From contig NZ_LSRE01000018.1 of assembly GCF_001575205.1 (NCBI RefSeq), forward strand, positions 1-64,000: a stretch of DNA of 64,000 nt. Direction: 5' to 3'. The translations under genes were made by a program, and so were the position numbers. Below are positions 17,623 to 25,603 of the stretch, one piece after another. The DNA comes from Tsukamurella pseudospumae (GTDB lineage: Bacteria; Actinomycetota; Actinomycetes; Mycobacteriales; Mycobacteriaceae). Position 1 is the stretch's first letter. Every line of letters begins with the position of its first letter. A model generated the notes under the pieces. That model was not told the origin of the DNA, searched no databases, and was given only the letters and a program-made list of their open reading frames with translations.

Positions 17623-18236
17623 TCGAGCAGCGCCACGATCGCGTCGGCGGCCCTGGCCGGGGCGCCGGATTTCGCGGGTGCCAGATCGTGCGCCGCAGCG
17701 ACCTCGACGATCGTGGTCGGGCCGGTGATGAGCTCGGCGGCCTCGGCCAGCTCCTCCGGCGAGGCGAAGGGATCGCGCTTGCCGTGCACCAGCACCGTCG
17801 GGATCTCGATGCCCGGCAGGTGCGCCGTGCGCGCCTTCTCCGGGCGGCCAGGCGGGTGCAGCGGATAGGACAGCAGGACCAGGCCGTCGGGGAGCGCGGC
17901 ACCGTCGGCGGGCTCGCCGACGGCCATCGACGCCATCCGCCCGCCGTAGCTGTGTCCGCCCCAGAGGACCGGACCGTCGATGTCGAGGAGTCGCACGGTC
18001 TCCGCGAAGGAGGCGCGGTCCGCCGTCTGGCCCGACGGTGACGGCGGCCCCTTCGGACGCTGCCTGCGGAACGGGAGGTCGATGCGGACGGTGCGGACGG
18101 CGCGCTGCGCGAGTTCCTCGCCGAGCAACCGCAGCATCGCCTGGTCCCGGTCACCGCCGGCGCCGTGGGCCAGAACAAGGGTCGCGCGCGCGGCGGTCCC
18201 GGGGCCTTCGGGGTCGTGAATCGAGAGCCAGGTCAC
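17607..18236 (-). CDS. Alpha/beta-hydrolase of the KANL3/Tex30 (dienelactone hydrolase-like) type
   Basis: The product is 209 aa, a cytosolic serine hydrolase. The oxyanion loop is LVLAHGAGGDRDQ, the nucleophile elbow WGGHSYGGRMAS, and the acid and base are in VLVHGKRDPFAS and AAHDLAP. The small size and the HGAGG / GKRDP wording match the mycobacterial Tex30-like group, whose substrates are unknown. GTG 18236 is chosen because TACTCT lies exactly six bases upstream; the frame extends further only as shadow coding of the racemase gene. Confidence 0.8.
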   Translation of the reverse strand: MTWLSIHDPEGPGTAARATLVLAHGAGGDRDQAMLRLLGEELAQRAVRTVRIDLPFRRQRPKGPPSPSGQTADRASFAETVRLLDIDGPVLWGGHSYGGRMASMAVGEPADGAALPDGLVLLSYPLHPPGRPEKARTAHLPGIEIPTVLVHGKRDPFASPEELAEAAELITGPTTIVEVAAAHDLAPAKSGAPARAADAIVALLDQLNA

Positions 18237-18242
18237 CCGCTC

Positions 18243-18248
18243 AGAGTA
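18243..18248 (-). promoter_or_regulatory. -10 box of the hydrolase gene (leaderless)
   Basis: TACTCT on the minus strand, six bases (gagcgg) before GTG 18236. The divergent racemase promoter lies only 10 bases away, so the two polymerases would compete. Confidence 0.6.
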
Positions 18249-18257
18249 CGGGCAAGT

Positions 18258-18263
18258 TAGCGT
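18258..18263 (+). promoter_or_regulatory. -10 box of the racemase gene (leaderless)
   Basis: TAGCGT is followed by gcattc and ATG 18270. Confidence 0.6.
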
Positions 18264-18269
18264 GCATTC

Positions 18270-19367
18270 ATGACTGATACGAAGCAGGGTCCGCTCGCCG
18301 GGCTGAAGGTGGTCGAGTTCGCCGGTCTCGGACCCGCCCCGCACGCGGCGATGCTGCTCGCGGACCAAGGCGCCGACGTGGTGTCCGTGCAGCGTCCGGG
18401 GGTCGGTGTGACCGGTCTGACCGGCAAGCCGTCCGGCGTCAAGCGCGGCCGCACCATCGTCGAGGCGGATCTGAAGAATCCCGACGACATCGCCACCATC
18501 CTCGACCTCATCGACCGCGCCGATGTCATCGTCGAGGGCTTCCGCCCCGGCGTCATGGAACGCCTCGGCCTCGGGCCGGACGTCGTGCTCGAGCGCAACC
18601 CCCGCATCGTCTTCGCCCGGATGACCGGCTGGGGCCAGGACGGCCCCTTCGCGCAGCGCGCCGGCCACGACATGAACTACCTGTCGCTGACGGGGATCCT
18701 GCACGCGATCGGCCGCCAGGGCGAGCGCCCGGTGCCGCCGCTCAACCTCGTCGGCGACTTCGCCGGCGGCTCGATGTTCCTGGTCTTCGGCGTCCTCGCC
18801 GCGCTCTACGAGCGCAACACCTCGGGCAAGGGGCAGGTCATCGACGTCGCCATGGTCGACGGCGCCTCCCTCATCGGGCAGATGCAGTGGGACTTCCGGG
18901 GCCAGGGCATCTGGAGCGACGAGCGTGGGGTCAACACCCTCGACGGCGGCGCGCCCTTTTACGACACCTACGAGACCTCCGACGGCAAGTACGTCTCCGT
19001 CGGCGCGATCGAGCCGCAGTTCTTCGCGGAGCTGCTGACCAAGCTGGACCTCAAGCAGGACGACCTGCCCTTCCAGCTCGATCAGGCCCGGTGGCCCGAG
19101 CTGCGCGCCGCGATCGGTGCCGCGCTGAAGACGCGCACCCGCGACGAGTGGGCCGAGGTCTTCTTCGACTCCGACGCCTGCGTCGCGCCGATCCTCACCT
19201 TCGAGGAGGCGCCGAAGCACCCGCACATGGCGGCGCGCGGCAACCTGCAGGAGGTCGGGGGAGCGATGGCCCCGATGCCCGCGCCGCGGTTCTCCCGTAC
19301 GCCGGCCGGCACCCCGGCGGCGCCGTCGGCCGAGACCACCGATCCGGCGACGCTCTGGCGCGACTGA
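18270..19367 (+). CDS. mcr: Alpha-methylacyl-CoA racemase (CaiB/BaiF family)
   Basis: The product is 365 aa. This class III CoA-transferase fold interconverts the 2R and 2S forms of 2-methyl-branched acyl-CoAs, such as those from sterol side chains and branched fatty acids, so that beta-oxidation can proceed. The catalytic His lies in RAGHDMNYLSLTG and the paired Asp in NLVGDFAGGSMF, as in the mycobacterial enzyme. The CoA-binding N-terminal part starts LAGLKVVEFAGLGPAPHAAM. Length is normal (about 360). The start at ATG 18270 is fixed by the leaderless promoter. Its presence with a KshB-like reductase and a Baeyer-Villiger enzyme hints at sterol or isoprenoid catabolism, though the genes are not one operon. 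Confidence 0.85.
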   Translation: MTDTKQGPLAGLKVVEFAGLGPAPHAAMLLADQGADVVSVQRPGVGVTGLTGKPSGVKRGRTIVEADLKNPDDIATILDLIDRADVIVEGFRPGVMERLGLGPDVVLERNPRIVFARMTGWGQDGPFAQRAGHDMNYLSLTGILHAIGRQGERPVPPLNLVGDFAGGSMFLVFGVLAALYERNTSGKGQVIDVAMVDGASLIGQMQWDFRGQGIWSDERGVNTLDGGAPFYDTYETSDGKYVSVGAIEPQFFAELLTKLDLKQDDLPFQLDQARWPELRAAIGAALKTRTRDEWAEVFFDSDACVAPILTFEEAPKHPHMAARGNLQEVGGAMAPMPAPRFSRTPAGTPAAPSAETTDPATLWRD

Positions 19368-19485
19368 TCGCCCGGTAGAGCGTCCCGATACCGGCGGAAA
19401 CGACGGTCGCGCCGCAGCATTCACGGCGCGATCGCAAATCCGGCGGATTCGGGAGGTATGCCCGAAGCCGCCGTCGGGCGGTCGC

Positions 19486-19491
19486 TAGGAT
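19486..19491 (+). promoter_or_regulatory. -10 box of the protein kinase gene (leaderless)
   Basis: TAGGAT is followed by tcgcgc and ATG 19498. Confidence 0.6.
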
Positions 19492-19497
19492 TCGCGC

Positions 19498-20874
19498 ATG
19501 TCGATGCAGGCCGGTGAGGAATTCGCCGGATTCCGGGTGGTTCGTCGGTTGGGCGCGGGTGGGATGGGCGAGGTGTACCTCGTCGCGCATCCGCGGTTGC
19601 CGCGGCAGGAGGCGCTGAAGATCCTGCCGCAGGACCTGTCGCACGATCAGTCCTACCGGGTCCGGTTCAACCGCGAGGCAGACCTCGCCGCCACGCTGTT
19701 CCACCCGAACATCGTCGGCGTCCACGACCGCGGCGAGTCCGAGGGCAAGCTCTGGCTGTCGATGGACTACGTCGCGGGCACGGACCTGGATCAGCTGATC
19801 CGCGACCGGCATCCGCGCGGACTGCCGGTCGCGGACGTGGTCTCGGTGATCGCGCAGGTCGCCTCCGCGCTGGACCACGCCCACGGCAAGGGGCTCATCC
19901 ACCGCGACGTCAAACCGGCCAACGTGCTGCTCGCCGAGTCCGGCGCGGACGCCGGCGGGCGGGTCCTGCTCGCGGACTTCGGGATCGCGCGCCGCATCGA
20001 TGACGATGCCGGGCTCACCGCGACCAACATGGCCGTCGGCACCGTGACCTACGCCGCGCCGGAACAACTCGCGGACGAGAACGTCGACGGCCGCACGGAC
20101 CAGTACGCACTCGCGGCGACGGCGCTGACCCTGCTCACCGGTAGGAGTCCGTTCGCGGGCACCACGCCCGGCGCGGTGATCAGCCGCAAGATGCGCGGTG
20201 AGGTGCCCCGCGCCGCGGAGACCGATCCGCGTCTGGCACCCCTCGATCGTGCGCTGTCCGCCGCGATGGCCGCGGATCCGGCCCGACGGTTCCGCACCTG
20301 CGCCGATTTCGCCCGGGCGCTCGAGACCGCGGCCCGGTCGGTCGGTTCGGGCCCCGCCGCCCGCCCGACGGTGGCCGCTCCCACCCCTGTGCCTCCGCAG
20401 ACCCCGCCGCCCGCCGCGCCGCACACGCCGCCCCCGTACCAGGGCGGTGCCGGGCCGGTGCGGCCGTCGGCCGCGCCGTTCCCGTCGGGGTCCGGCCCGG
20501 CACCCTACGGGTCCCAGCCCTCGTTCCCGGCATTCGCGACGCCGAGTACGCCGGTGCCGACGAAGCTGCCGTGGCAGGCGATCGTCTCCGCGATCGTCCT
20601 GATCCTCTGCAGCCTGTTCGGGCTCCTGCTGGGGATCTCCGGATTCGCCGACAAGGAGATCGGGGTGCCGCTGGGGCTGCTGTGGGTGGTCAGCTCGGTC
20701 GCGGGCCTGGTGGGCGCGGTCCTCCTGTTCGCCAAGCGGACCCGCACAGCGCTGATCGTCGCGACCGCAGCGGCCGTCATCCTGGGCGCGACGTGCACCG
20801 GCCTGATCGCGACCGTCGCCGTCCCGCTCCTCCTGTGGGGCTCGAAGTCCGCCCGGGCCTGGTTCGCGGGCTAG
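19498..20874 (+). CDS. Membrane Ser/Thr protein kinase (Pkn family)
   Basis: The product is 458 aa. The kinase domain (about residues 10-270) has the glycine loop RLGAGGMGEVYLV, the catalytic loop LIHRDVKPANVLL, the magnesium loop LADFGIARRID and an activation segment TNMAVGTVTYAAPEQ. All catalytic residues are present. A Pro-rich linker (about 285-355) follows, then three hydrophobic segments and a short basic tail, WGSKSARAWFAG. The kinase therefore sits on the cytosolic side, and the C-terminal module may sense the membrane. That module resembles the small membrane protein encoded at 22455, which may be a partner or substrate. No extracellular PASTA or beta-propeller domain is present, unlike PknB or PknD. 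Confidence 0.88.
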   Translation: MSMQAGEEFAGFRVVRRLGAGGMGEVYLVAHPRLPRQEALKILPQDLSHDQSYRVRFNREADLAATLFHPNIVGVHDRGESEGKLWLSMDYVAGTDLDQLIRDRHPRGLPVADVVSVIAQVASALDHAHGKGLIHRDVKPANVLLAESGADAGGRVLLADFGIARRIDDDAGLTATNMAVGTVTYAAPEQLADENVDGRTDQYALAATALTLLTGRSPFAGTTPGAVISRKMRGEVPRAAETDPRLAPLDRALSAAMAADPARRFRTCADFARALETAARSVGSGPAARPTVAAPTPVPPQTPPPAAPHTPPPYQGGAGPVRPSAAPFPSGSGPAPYGSQPSFPAFATPSTPVPTKLPWQAIVSAIVLILCSLFGLLLGISGFADKEIGVPLGLLWVVSSVAGLVGAVLLFAKRTRTALIVATAAAVILGATCTGLIATVAVPLLLWGSKSARAWFAG

Positions 20875-20896
20875 GCCGCCCAGGGCTTTCCCGCGA

Positions 20897-20951
20897 CACT
20901 CGGATCTTGTCCGGTCCGGACAGCGTGTCCGAGGTGGACGGAATCCGAGTG
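20897..20951. terminator. Nested symmetric hairpin between convergent kinase and protease genes
   Basis: Three paired blocks are nested: CACTCGGAT with ATCCGAGTG (9 bp), GTCC with GGAC, and CGGACA with TGTCCG, with loops of matched size between them and a three-base tip. Its place between two gene ends suggests a bidirectional terminator. A half copy (its right side) lies at 57178-57205. The rest of the space between 20875 and 21025 shows nothing else. Confidence 0.5.
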
Positions 20952-21025
20952 CGCCGCTCGGGGCTCACGCGCACGATCGAGACATCTCGTGCCTGCCACG
21001 GAGACGGGCCTCGCTGCGGCGTTGA

Positions 21026-21757
21026 CTACCCGACGACCAGCGACGTGCCGCTCGCGCGGAGCGCAGAACCCAGGTCGTAGAAGAGGGAACCGTTGCGGCG
21101 CAGCGGACCGTCGAAGGTGGCGGCGCGACTGGCGATGCCGAGCGCGGCGTTGTCGGAGGTGCGGATCAGCGGCCCGCCGCTGTCGCCGACCTGCACGGGG
21201 ATCGTCGTGGCGATGTACCCGCCGTCGACGCTCACCACGGAACCGCAGCGCCAGCCGGACGAGATGCCCTGGCTGCAGACCTGGTCGCCGGCCCGCGCGG
21301 TGCCGACCGTGCTCGGACGGATCCGGCCGCCGGGCGCGGCCTTCGCCAGCTTCGGGTCGAGGGCGAACACGCCCCAGTCGGGGGCGTCCGGCACGACGAA
21401 CAGATCGGTCTTGGTCAGGCTGGGCGCCGACGAGGCGGTGTTCACGCCGACGATGCGGCCGTCGACCACGACCTGCTGGCCCTGGTCGCCGCAGTGGCCG
21501 GCGTAGAGGCCCACCCGCGAACCGTCGGGGCGCTGCCCGATGAACCCGACGGTGCAACCGCGTCCGTCGGCGACGTTCCCGACGAGCTTCGACACCGTGA
21601 GCACGGAACTGCCGGGGACGATGGTGGTCACCGGCTCGGCCTGGGCCGAGCCGGGCACGAGCACGGCGACGGTGCCCAGGGCGGCCATCGTGGCGGCCGC
21701 CCGACGGGCGACGGACGCGGCCGCGGAGCGGGGCGTGGTCACGGTGGTGCGGCGCAT
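21026..21757 (-). CDS. Secreted trypsin-like (S1) serine protease
   Basis: The product is 243 aa. An N-terminal export signal with basic start and hydrophobic core ends near PGSAQAEP (about residue 41). The catalytic triad is visible as His88 in YAGHCG, Asp127 in APDWGVF and Ser193 in GDSGGPL. Two cysteine pairs (CTVGF...GHCG and QVCSQG...WRCG) should form disulfides outside the cell. This is the compact alpha-lytic/streptogrisin-like type without a long pro-region. ATG 21757 is chosen for its GAGGAGA ribosome site; an upstream start at 21811 adds 18 unlikely residues. A paralogue is encoded at 59725. Confidence 0.82.
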   Translation of the reverse strand: MRRTTVTTPRSAAASVARRAAATMAALGTVAVLVPGSAQAEPVTTIVPGSSVLTVSKLVGNVADGRGCTVGFIGQRPDGSRVGLYAGHCGDQGQQVVVDGRIVGVNTASSAPSLTKTDLFVVPDAPDWGVFALDPKLAKAAPGGRIRPSTVGTARAGDQVCSQGISSGWRCGSVVSVDGGYIATTIPVQVGDSGGPLIRTSDNAALGIASRAATFDGPLRRNGSLFYDLGSALRASGTSLVVG

Positions 21758-21878
21758 GATTCTCCTCGGGCCGGGCGCAGGACTGTGCGACGGTAGCGTG
21801 CCACACACCACACCGCCTGTAAACCGAGTGAACCCTGTTAACTCACGTTGCCAGTGGTGTGTGAGTTGCAGAAATCGG

Positions 21879-22361
21879 TCACTTCGAGGGCTTGGGTGTG
21901 ACCCAGGTCGTGATCCGGGCGTGCACCACCTCGGTGCCCTTCTTGTCGCGGACTGCGATGTCGACGGCGACCTCGCGCCCGGTGGTGATCGCCTCCCAGT
22001 CGATCTCCTCGGCCAGCGTCGCGGTCGCGACGAGCGAGGACTCGGCCTTGGCGAGGTAGTCCACCGTCATCGACTTCGGCAGCCAGCGGTGGGTGCCCGG
22101 CGTGGAGGCCTCCATGACCATGCCCATGCCGACCTCGGCCAGGTTGCACGCAGCGATGGCGTGGAAGGTGCCGATGTGGTTCTGCACGAACCACCACTTG
22201 GGGCCGTGGACGACCGCGCGGCCGTACTCGATCTCGGAGATGTACGGGGTGACCGACGCGAAGTACGGGGCCTTGAGCGAGGCGGCGGCCGAGAAGGCCA
22301 GCTTGCCGAGCGGCTTGTCGCTCAGCGTGCGCCACATCTTCAACGTGCTGGTGTTCGTCAT
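21879..22361 (-). CDS. DUF4442 hotdog-fold (thioesterase-like) protein
   Basis: The product is 160 aa with a hotdog fold as in acyl-CoA thioesterases and dehydratases. The DUF4442 wording is visible: FVQNHIGTFHAIAACNLAEVGMGM (here split as FVQNHIGTFH and AIAACNLAEVG), then MTVDYLAKAESSLVATA. The Asn-His-x-Gly-Thr segment sits where related enzymes place the active site. The substrate is probably an acyl-CoA, unproven. ATG 22361 is fixed by a leaderless promoter that is overlapped by a palindrome, so the gene is likely under a TetR-type repressor. Confidence 0.75.
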   Translation of the reverse strand: MTNTSTLKMWRTLSDKPLGKLAFSAAASLKAPYFASVTPYISEIEYGRAVVHGPKWWFVQNHIGTFHAIAACNLAEVGMGMVMEASTPGTHRWLPKSMTVDYLAKAESSLVATATLAEEIDWEAITTGREVAVDIAVRDKKGTEVVHARITTWVTPKPSK

Positions 22362-22367
22362 ACCGCT

Positions 22368-22373
22368 ATCTTA
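22368..22373 (-). promoter_or_regulatory. -10 box of the DUF4442 gene (leaderless)
   Basis: The minus strand reads TAAGAT, then agcggt (six bases), then ATG 22361. The box shares bases with the palindrome at 22370-22385. Confidence 0.65.
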
Positions 22374-22385
22374 CCGCGCGGTAAG
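22370..22385. promoter_or_regulatory. Palindromic operator CTTACCGCGCGGTAAG
   Basis: A perfect 16-bp inverted repeat overlaps the -10 box of the DUF4442 gene. Bound protein would block polymerase directly. The size and symmetry fit a TetR-family dimer. The regulator is not in the window. Confidence 0.6.
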
Positions 22386-22454
22386 TTCAAGTGCGAGACG
22401 CGACCGGGGGAACCGGGGGTAGCGTGATCGGACACATCAGTGAAGGGGAGATCT

Positions 22455-23078
22455 ATGACCGCGAACGACCCGTACGGCCAGAGCCCGCAGGATCCGCAGA
22501 ACCCGCAGGGCGGACAGCAGAACGGCGGCCTGCCCGAGTACCCGCAGCAGCCCTACGGCCAGCCCGGCTACCCGCAGCAGCAGCCCTACGGCCAGCAGCC
22601 CTACGGCCAGCCGGACTACTCGCAACAGCAGCCCTACGGTCAGTCCGGATACCAGCAGCCGTACGGTCAGCCCGGCTACCCGCAGCAGGGCTTCGGTCAG
22701 CCCGGGTTCGGCGGTCCGGTGCCCACGACCCGGCCCGGCACGGTGCTCGCCGCGGCGATCGTGCTCATCGCGTTCGGAGGCCTGTTCGGGCTGTTGTCCC
22801 TGATCAGCATCTTCACCTCGTCGGTGAGCGTCGCCGGGCTCGACAACGGCGCCGCCACGGGCATCGTCGTCGGGGTCGGCATCGCCCAGCTCCTCATCTG
22901 CTTGTTCGGTGTGGCGGCCGGCGTGCTCCTGCTGCAGCAGCGGACCAAGCGCATCGCGATCATCGCGACCGTCGCCGCCGGGCTGATGATCCTCACCTGC
23001 TGGGGTGTCGTCGCCACGATCGCGGTCCCGATCCTGCTGTGGGCGTCGGAGCCCGCGCGCCGCTGGTTCACGGCCTGA
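22455..23078 (+). CDS. Membrane protein with PYGQ-repeat N-terminus and kinase-related tail
   Basis: The product is 207 aa. Residues 1-85 are low-complexity with about eight PYGQ or PGYPQQ repeats. Three hydrophobic segments follow, of which the first is [19 protein letters not shown] and the last is [20 protein letters not shown]. The layout (Pro/Tyr-rich cytosolic part, three spans, RRWF tail) copies the C-terminal module of the Ser/Thr kinase at 19498. The repeats could be disordered or phosphorylated. ATG 22455 has AAGGGGAG upstream; GTG 22440 is less likely. Confidence 0.7.
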   Translation: MTANDPYGQSPQDPQNPQGGQQNGGLPEYPQQPYGQPGYPQQQPYGQQPYGQPDYSQQQPYGQSGYQQPYGQPGYPQQGFGQPGFGGPVPTTRPGTVLAAAIVLIAFGGLFGLLSLISIFTSSVSVAGLDNGAATGIVVGVGIAQLLICLFGVAAGVLLLQQRTKRIAIIATVAAGLMILTCWGVVATIAVPILLWASEPARRWFTA

Positions 23079-23093
23079 CGAGTCCGCCTGGCC

Positions 23094-23155
23094 GATCCTC
23101 GGTGCGTGTCGTCGACGACCGCTCGGCGTGTCGCCGCAGACTCGCACCGAGGATC
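23094..23155. terminator. Long inverted repeat between convergent genes
   Basis: GATCCTCGGTGCG (23094-23106) pairs perfectly with CGCACCGAGGATC (23143-23155) over 13 bp, with GTCGTCGACGAC forming a second small stem inside the loop. It lies just after the PYGQ protein gene and before the end of the convergent hydrolase gene, so it probably stops transcription from both sides. Confidence 0.5.
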
Positions 23156-23221
23156 CATGGCTGGCGGCATGGGCCCGGGGCCGGAGATCAGCCGAGTGAT
23201 CCGGGGGCTGTGCCGCGCCGG

Positions 23222-24229
23222 TCAGCGGGGCGGGTTCGCGGCGAGGGCGTCGAAGCCCTCGTTCGCGAGCCGCACGATCGTCGCCTGGATCCGCGGCCAG
23301 TACGGCGATCGGGTGTTGACGGGGGTGCCGTGGTTGGCACCGTCGAGCTGGACCAGCAGCGACGGTGCGCCCAGAGCCTGCGCCGCGGCGACGAAGGCCA
23401 CGGACTCCTCGTCCGGCACGACGGTGTCCTTGGTCCCGTGGATCGCGACGGAGGGCATCGTCGGGTCGATGCGCTGGATCGGGTTGGCCAGGGCGTACCG
23501 CTCGGGCACCCGGTCGGGCATCCCGCCGAGCGCGTTCCGCACGTGATCGTTGAGGCGCGAGCTGGTGCGCATGTCGAGCACACCCGCCATGGACACGAAC
23601 GCGCGCGGGGTCACCGTCGGGCCGCCGCCCGCGGGCCAGGTCACTCCGGGTGACCCCGGCGGCAGGATGCGCCGCGAGGCCGCCCACGCCGCGAGCTGAC
23701 CGCCGGCGCTGTGCCCCACGAGGATCACGTTCGCCGGATCCAGCGCGGGTGCGGCCTCCGCGAGGGCGGGCACGTGGTCGACGGCGTACCCCACGTCGGT
23801 GAAGGTGGTGGGCCAGCCGCCCCCGGACCCGACGCGCCGGTACTCGATGTTCCACACCGCCAGGCCGGCCGCCTGCAGCGCCCGCGCGACCTCGGCCATG
23901 TAGCCGGCGCTGGAGCGGTTCCGCCATCCACCGCCGTGGATCAGCACCACCACCGGGAGCGAGCGCGGGGCGTGCGCGCCCCGCGGGAGGTAGAGAGTGC
24001 CGTAGTTCTGCCGGGGGTCGGCGTTCGGCGCTGGATAGGTGTAGCGGACGGCGTCGTCGCGGACGGTAGTAGCGGGGCGCGCCACGATCCGGGCCTTCGA
24101 CGCGGCCACGGAGGCCGACGGTCCGCCGGGCCCGGTCCTGGAGTCAATGGTGCAGCCGACGACCCCGGCGCCCAGTGATCCCACCAGGATCAGCGCGCCC
24201 AGCTTCGGCGCGACGCGCTGCTCGGTCAT
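23222..24229 (-). CDS. Lipoprotein alpha/beta-hydrolase (esterase/carboxylesterase type)
   Basis: The product is 335 aa. The signal peptide ends in a lipobox GAGVVGC near residue 26, so the mature protein is lipid-anchored outside the membrane. The fold shows the HGGGW oxyanion motif (VVLIHGGGWRNRSS), the nucleophile elbow VGHSAGGQLAAW, the acid in HGTKDTVVPD and a terminal catalytic His in DGANHGTP. This is the BD-FAE/HSL-like esterase type. ATG 24229 is used; ATG 24238 is close and nearly as good. The frame is open far upstream but without a signal-like start. Confidence 0.8.
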   Translation of the reverse strand: MTEQRVAPKLGALILVGSLGAGVVGCTIDSRTGPGGPSASVAASKARIVARPATTVRDDAVRYTYPAPNADPRQNYGTLYLPRGAHAPRSLPVVVLIHGGGWRNRSSAGYMAEVARALQAAGLAVWNIEYRRVGSGGGWPTTFTDVGYAVDHVPALAEAAPALDPANVILVGHSAGGQLAAWAASRRILPPGSPGVTWPAGGGPTVTPRAFVSMAGVLDMRTSSRLNDHVRNALGGMPDRVPERYALANPIQRIDPTMPSVAIHGTKDTVVPDEESVAFVAAAQALGAPSLLVQLDGANHGTPVNTRSPYWPRIQATIVRLANEGFDALAANPPR

Positions 24230-24554
24230 GGGACTCATTCTTCCAGAGCGCACGGCTCGCCGGGTGTGACGCGAATCGCACCGACCGGATCGACCGGTTC
24301 GATTTGAAGAAGCGGCTCGAGCAGTGCATACTGGTCGGGTTGCCTTGTCGGGCGGCGCGGTCTCGTATGACGTCTCCGTGATACGGGCTGGTCTGCCACT
24401 CGATGACGGTATCGACCCGGCGCCCTCGCGGGAGCCACCGGAACACACGGCGGAGCATGAGCGCCAGCGCGACACGCCCGACCGCGTGGGCCGGAGCAAT
24501 TTGACACATGAACAGCGTCGATCGACTTCAGGCGGGATACGTTCCCGCAGGTGA
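24230..24554. other. Intergenic region upstream of the S10 operon
   Basis: This stretch separates the divergent hydrolase and rpsJ genes. A small hairpin GCGGGA tacgt TCCCGC lies near 24533-24549. A TTGACA at about 24500 has no matching -10 box at the right distance. No open frame with coding character is visible. Confidence 0.5.
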
Positions 24555-24584
24555 TTCAGCTGTCCGTGTGTCTAGCAATACGTT
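24555..24584 (+). promoter_or_regulatory. Promoter of the S10 operon
   Basis: TTCAGC and TACGTT are 18 bp apart. The -10 box and the following two bases (TACGTTTG) are identical to those of the secY promoter at 52122. The leader would be about 20 nt and contains the ribosome site GGAAGAGG. Confidence 0.5.
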
Positions 24585-24611
24585 TGAACACTTGACGGAA
24601 GAGGACACAGC

Positions 24612-24917
24612 GTGGCGGGACAGAAGATCCGCATCAGGCTCAAGGCCTATGACCATGAGGCGATCGACGCGTCTGCTCGGAAGATCGTCGAGACCGTGAC
24701 CCGCACCGGCGCCCGCGTGGTCGGTCCCGTGCCGCTGCCGACGGAGAAGAACGTGTACTGCGTCATCCGTTCGCCGCACAAGTACAAGGACTCGCGCGAG
24801 CACTTCGAGATGCGTACGCACAAGCGGCTGATCGACATCCTGGACCCGACGCCGAAGACGGTCGACGCGCTCATGCGCATCGACCTGCCGGCCAGCGTCG
24901 ACGTGAACATCCAGTAA
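24612..24917 (+). CDS. rpsJ: 30S ribosomal protein S10
   Basis: The product is 101 aa. S10 binds 16S rRNA in the small-subunit head and, as NusE, takes part in transcription antitermination. The text [20 protein letters not shown] and the later [20 protein letters not shown] are diagnostic. Start is GTG 24612, giving the mycobacterial-type length. It leads the 11-gene operon that runs to rpsQ. Confidence 0.98.
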   Translation: MAGQKIRIRLKAYDHEAIDASARKIVETVTRTGARVVGPVPLPTEKNVYCVIRSPHKYKDSREHFEMRTHKRLIDILDPTPKTVDALMRIDLPASVDVNIQ

Positions 24918-24937
24918 GCGGCTGCGGAGAAATCGAT

Positions 24938-25603
24938 ATGACTGAGAACAAGATCAAGGGAATCCTGGGCACCAAGCTCGGCATGACCCAGGTCTTCGAC
25001 GAGAACAACCGGGTCGTCCCGGTCACCGTCGTCAAGGCCGGGCCGAACGTGGTCACCCAGATCCGTACCCAGGCCGCTGACGGCTACGACGCCGTGCAGC
25101 TCGCCTTCGGCGCGATCGACCCCCGCAAGGTGAACAAGCCCGTCTCGGGCCAGTTCTCCAAGGCCGGTGTCACCCCGCGTCGCCACATCGCCGAGCTGCG
25201 GCTCGCCGACGCCGGTGCCGCCGCCGACTACGAGGTGGGCCAGGAGCTGGGCGCCGACGTGTTCGAGGCGGGCAACTTCGTCGACGTCACCGGCATCAGC
25301 AAGGGCAAGGGCTACGCCGGCGTCATGAAGCGCCACGGCTTCGCCGGTCTCGGCGCCAGCCACGGCGCGCAGGCCGTGCACCGTGCCCCCGGTTCCATCG
25401 GTGGCTGCGCCACCCCGGGTCGCGTCTTCAAGGGCGTCCGGATGGCCGGCCGCATGGGCTCCGACAAGGTGACCACGCAGAACCTGTCCGTGTTCAAGGT
25501 GGACGCCGATGCCGGCGTCATCCTGATCAAGGGCGCCATCCCCGGCCGCAAGGGCGGCCTCGTGATGGTCCGTAGCGCCGTGAAGGGTGGTGCTCGCGCA
25601 TGA
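24938..25603 (+). CDS. rplC: 50S ribosomal protein L3
   Basis: The product is 221 aa. L3 nucleates 23S rRNA assembly near the peptidyl-transferase centre. It opens with [17 protein letters not shown] and carries the long central extension around [20 protein letters not shown] with RAPGSIG. The stop overlaps the rplD start (ATGA, 4 bp), so translation is coupled. Confidence 0.98.
   Translation: MTENKIKGILGTKLGMTQVFDENNRVVPVTVVKAGPNVVTQIRTQAADGYDAVQLAFGAIDPRKVNKPVSGQFSKAGVTPRRHIAELRLADAGAAADYEVGQELGADVFEAGNFVDVTGISKGKGYAGVMKRHGFAGLGASHGAQAVHRAPGSIGGCATPGRVFKGVRMAGRMGSDKVTTQNLSVFKVDADAGVILIKGAIPGRKGGLVMVRSAVKGGARA

Noticed and set aside
17607-19424. A single 605-aa minus-strand protein
   Set aside because: Its N-terminal two thirds read against the racemase gene; the hydrolase starts at GTG 18236 with its own promoter.
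22540-22700. CRISPR-like repeats
   Set aside because: The repeats are in-frame codons for [10 protein letters not shown], unevenly spaced and without spacers.
24499-24530. TTGACA as -35 box of the S10 operon
   Set aside because: No TANNNT box at 16-19 bases; the pair at 24555-24584 fits better and resembles the secY promoter.
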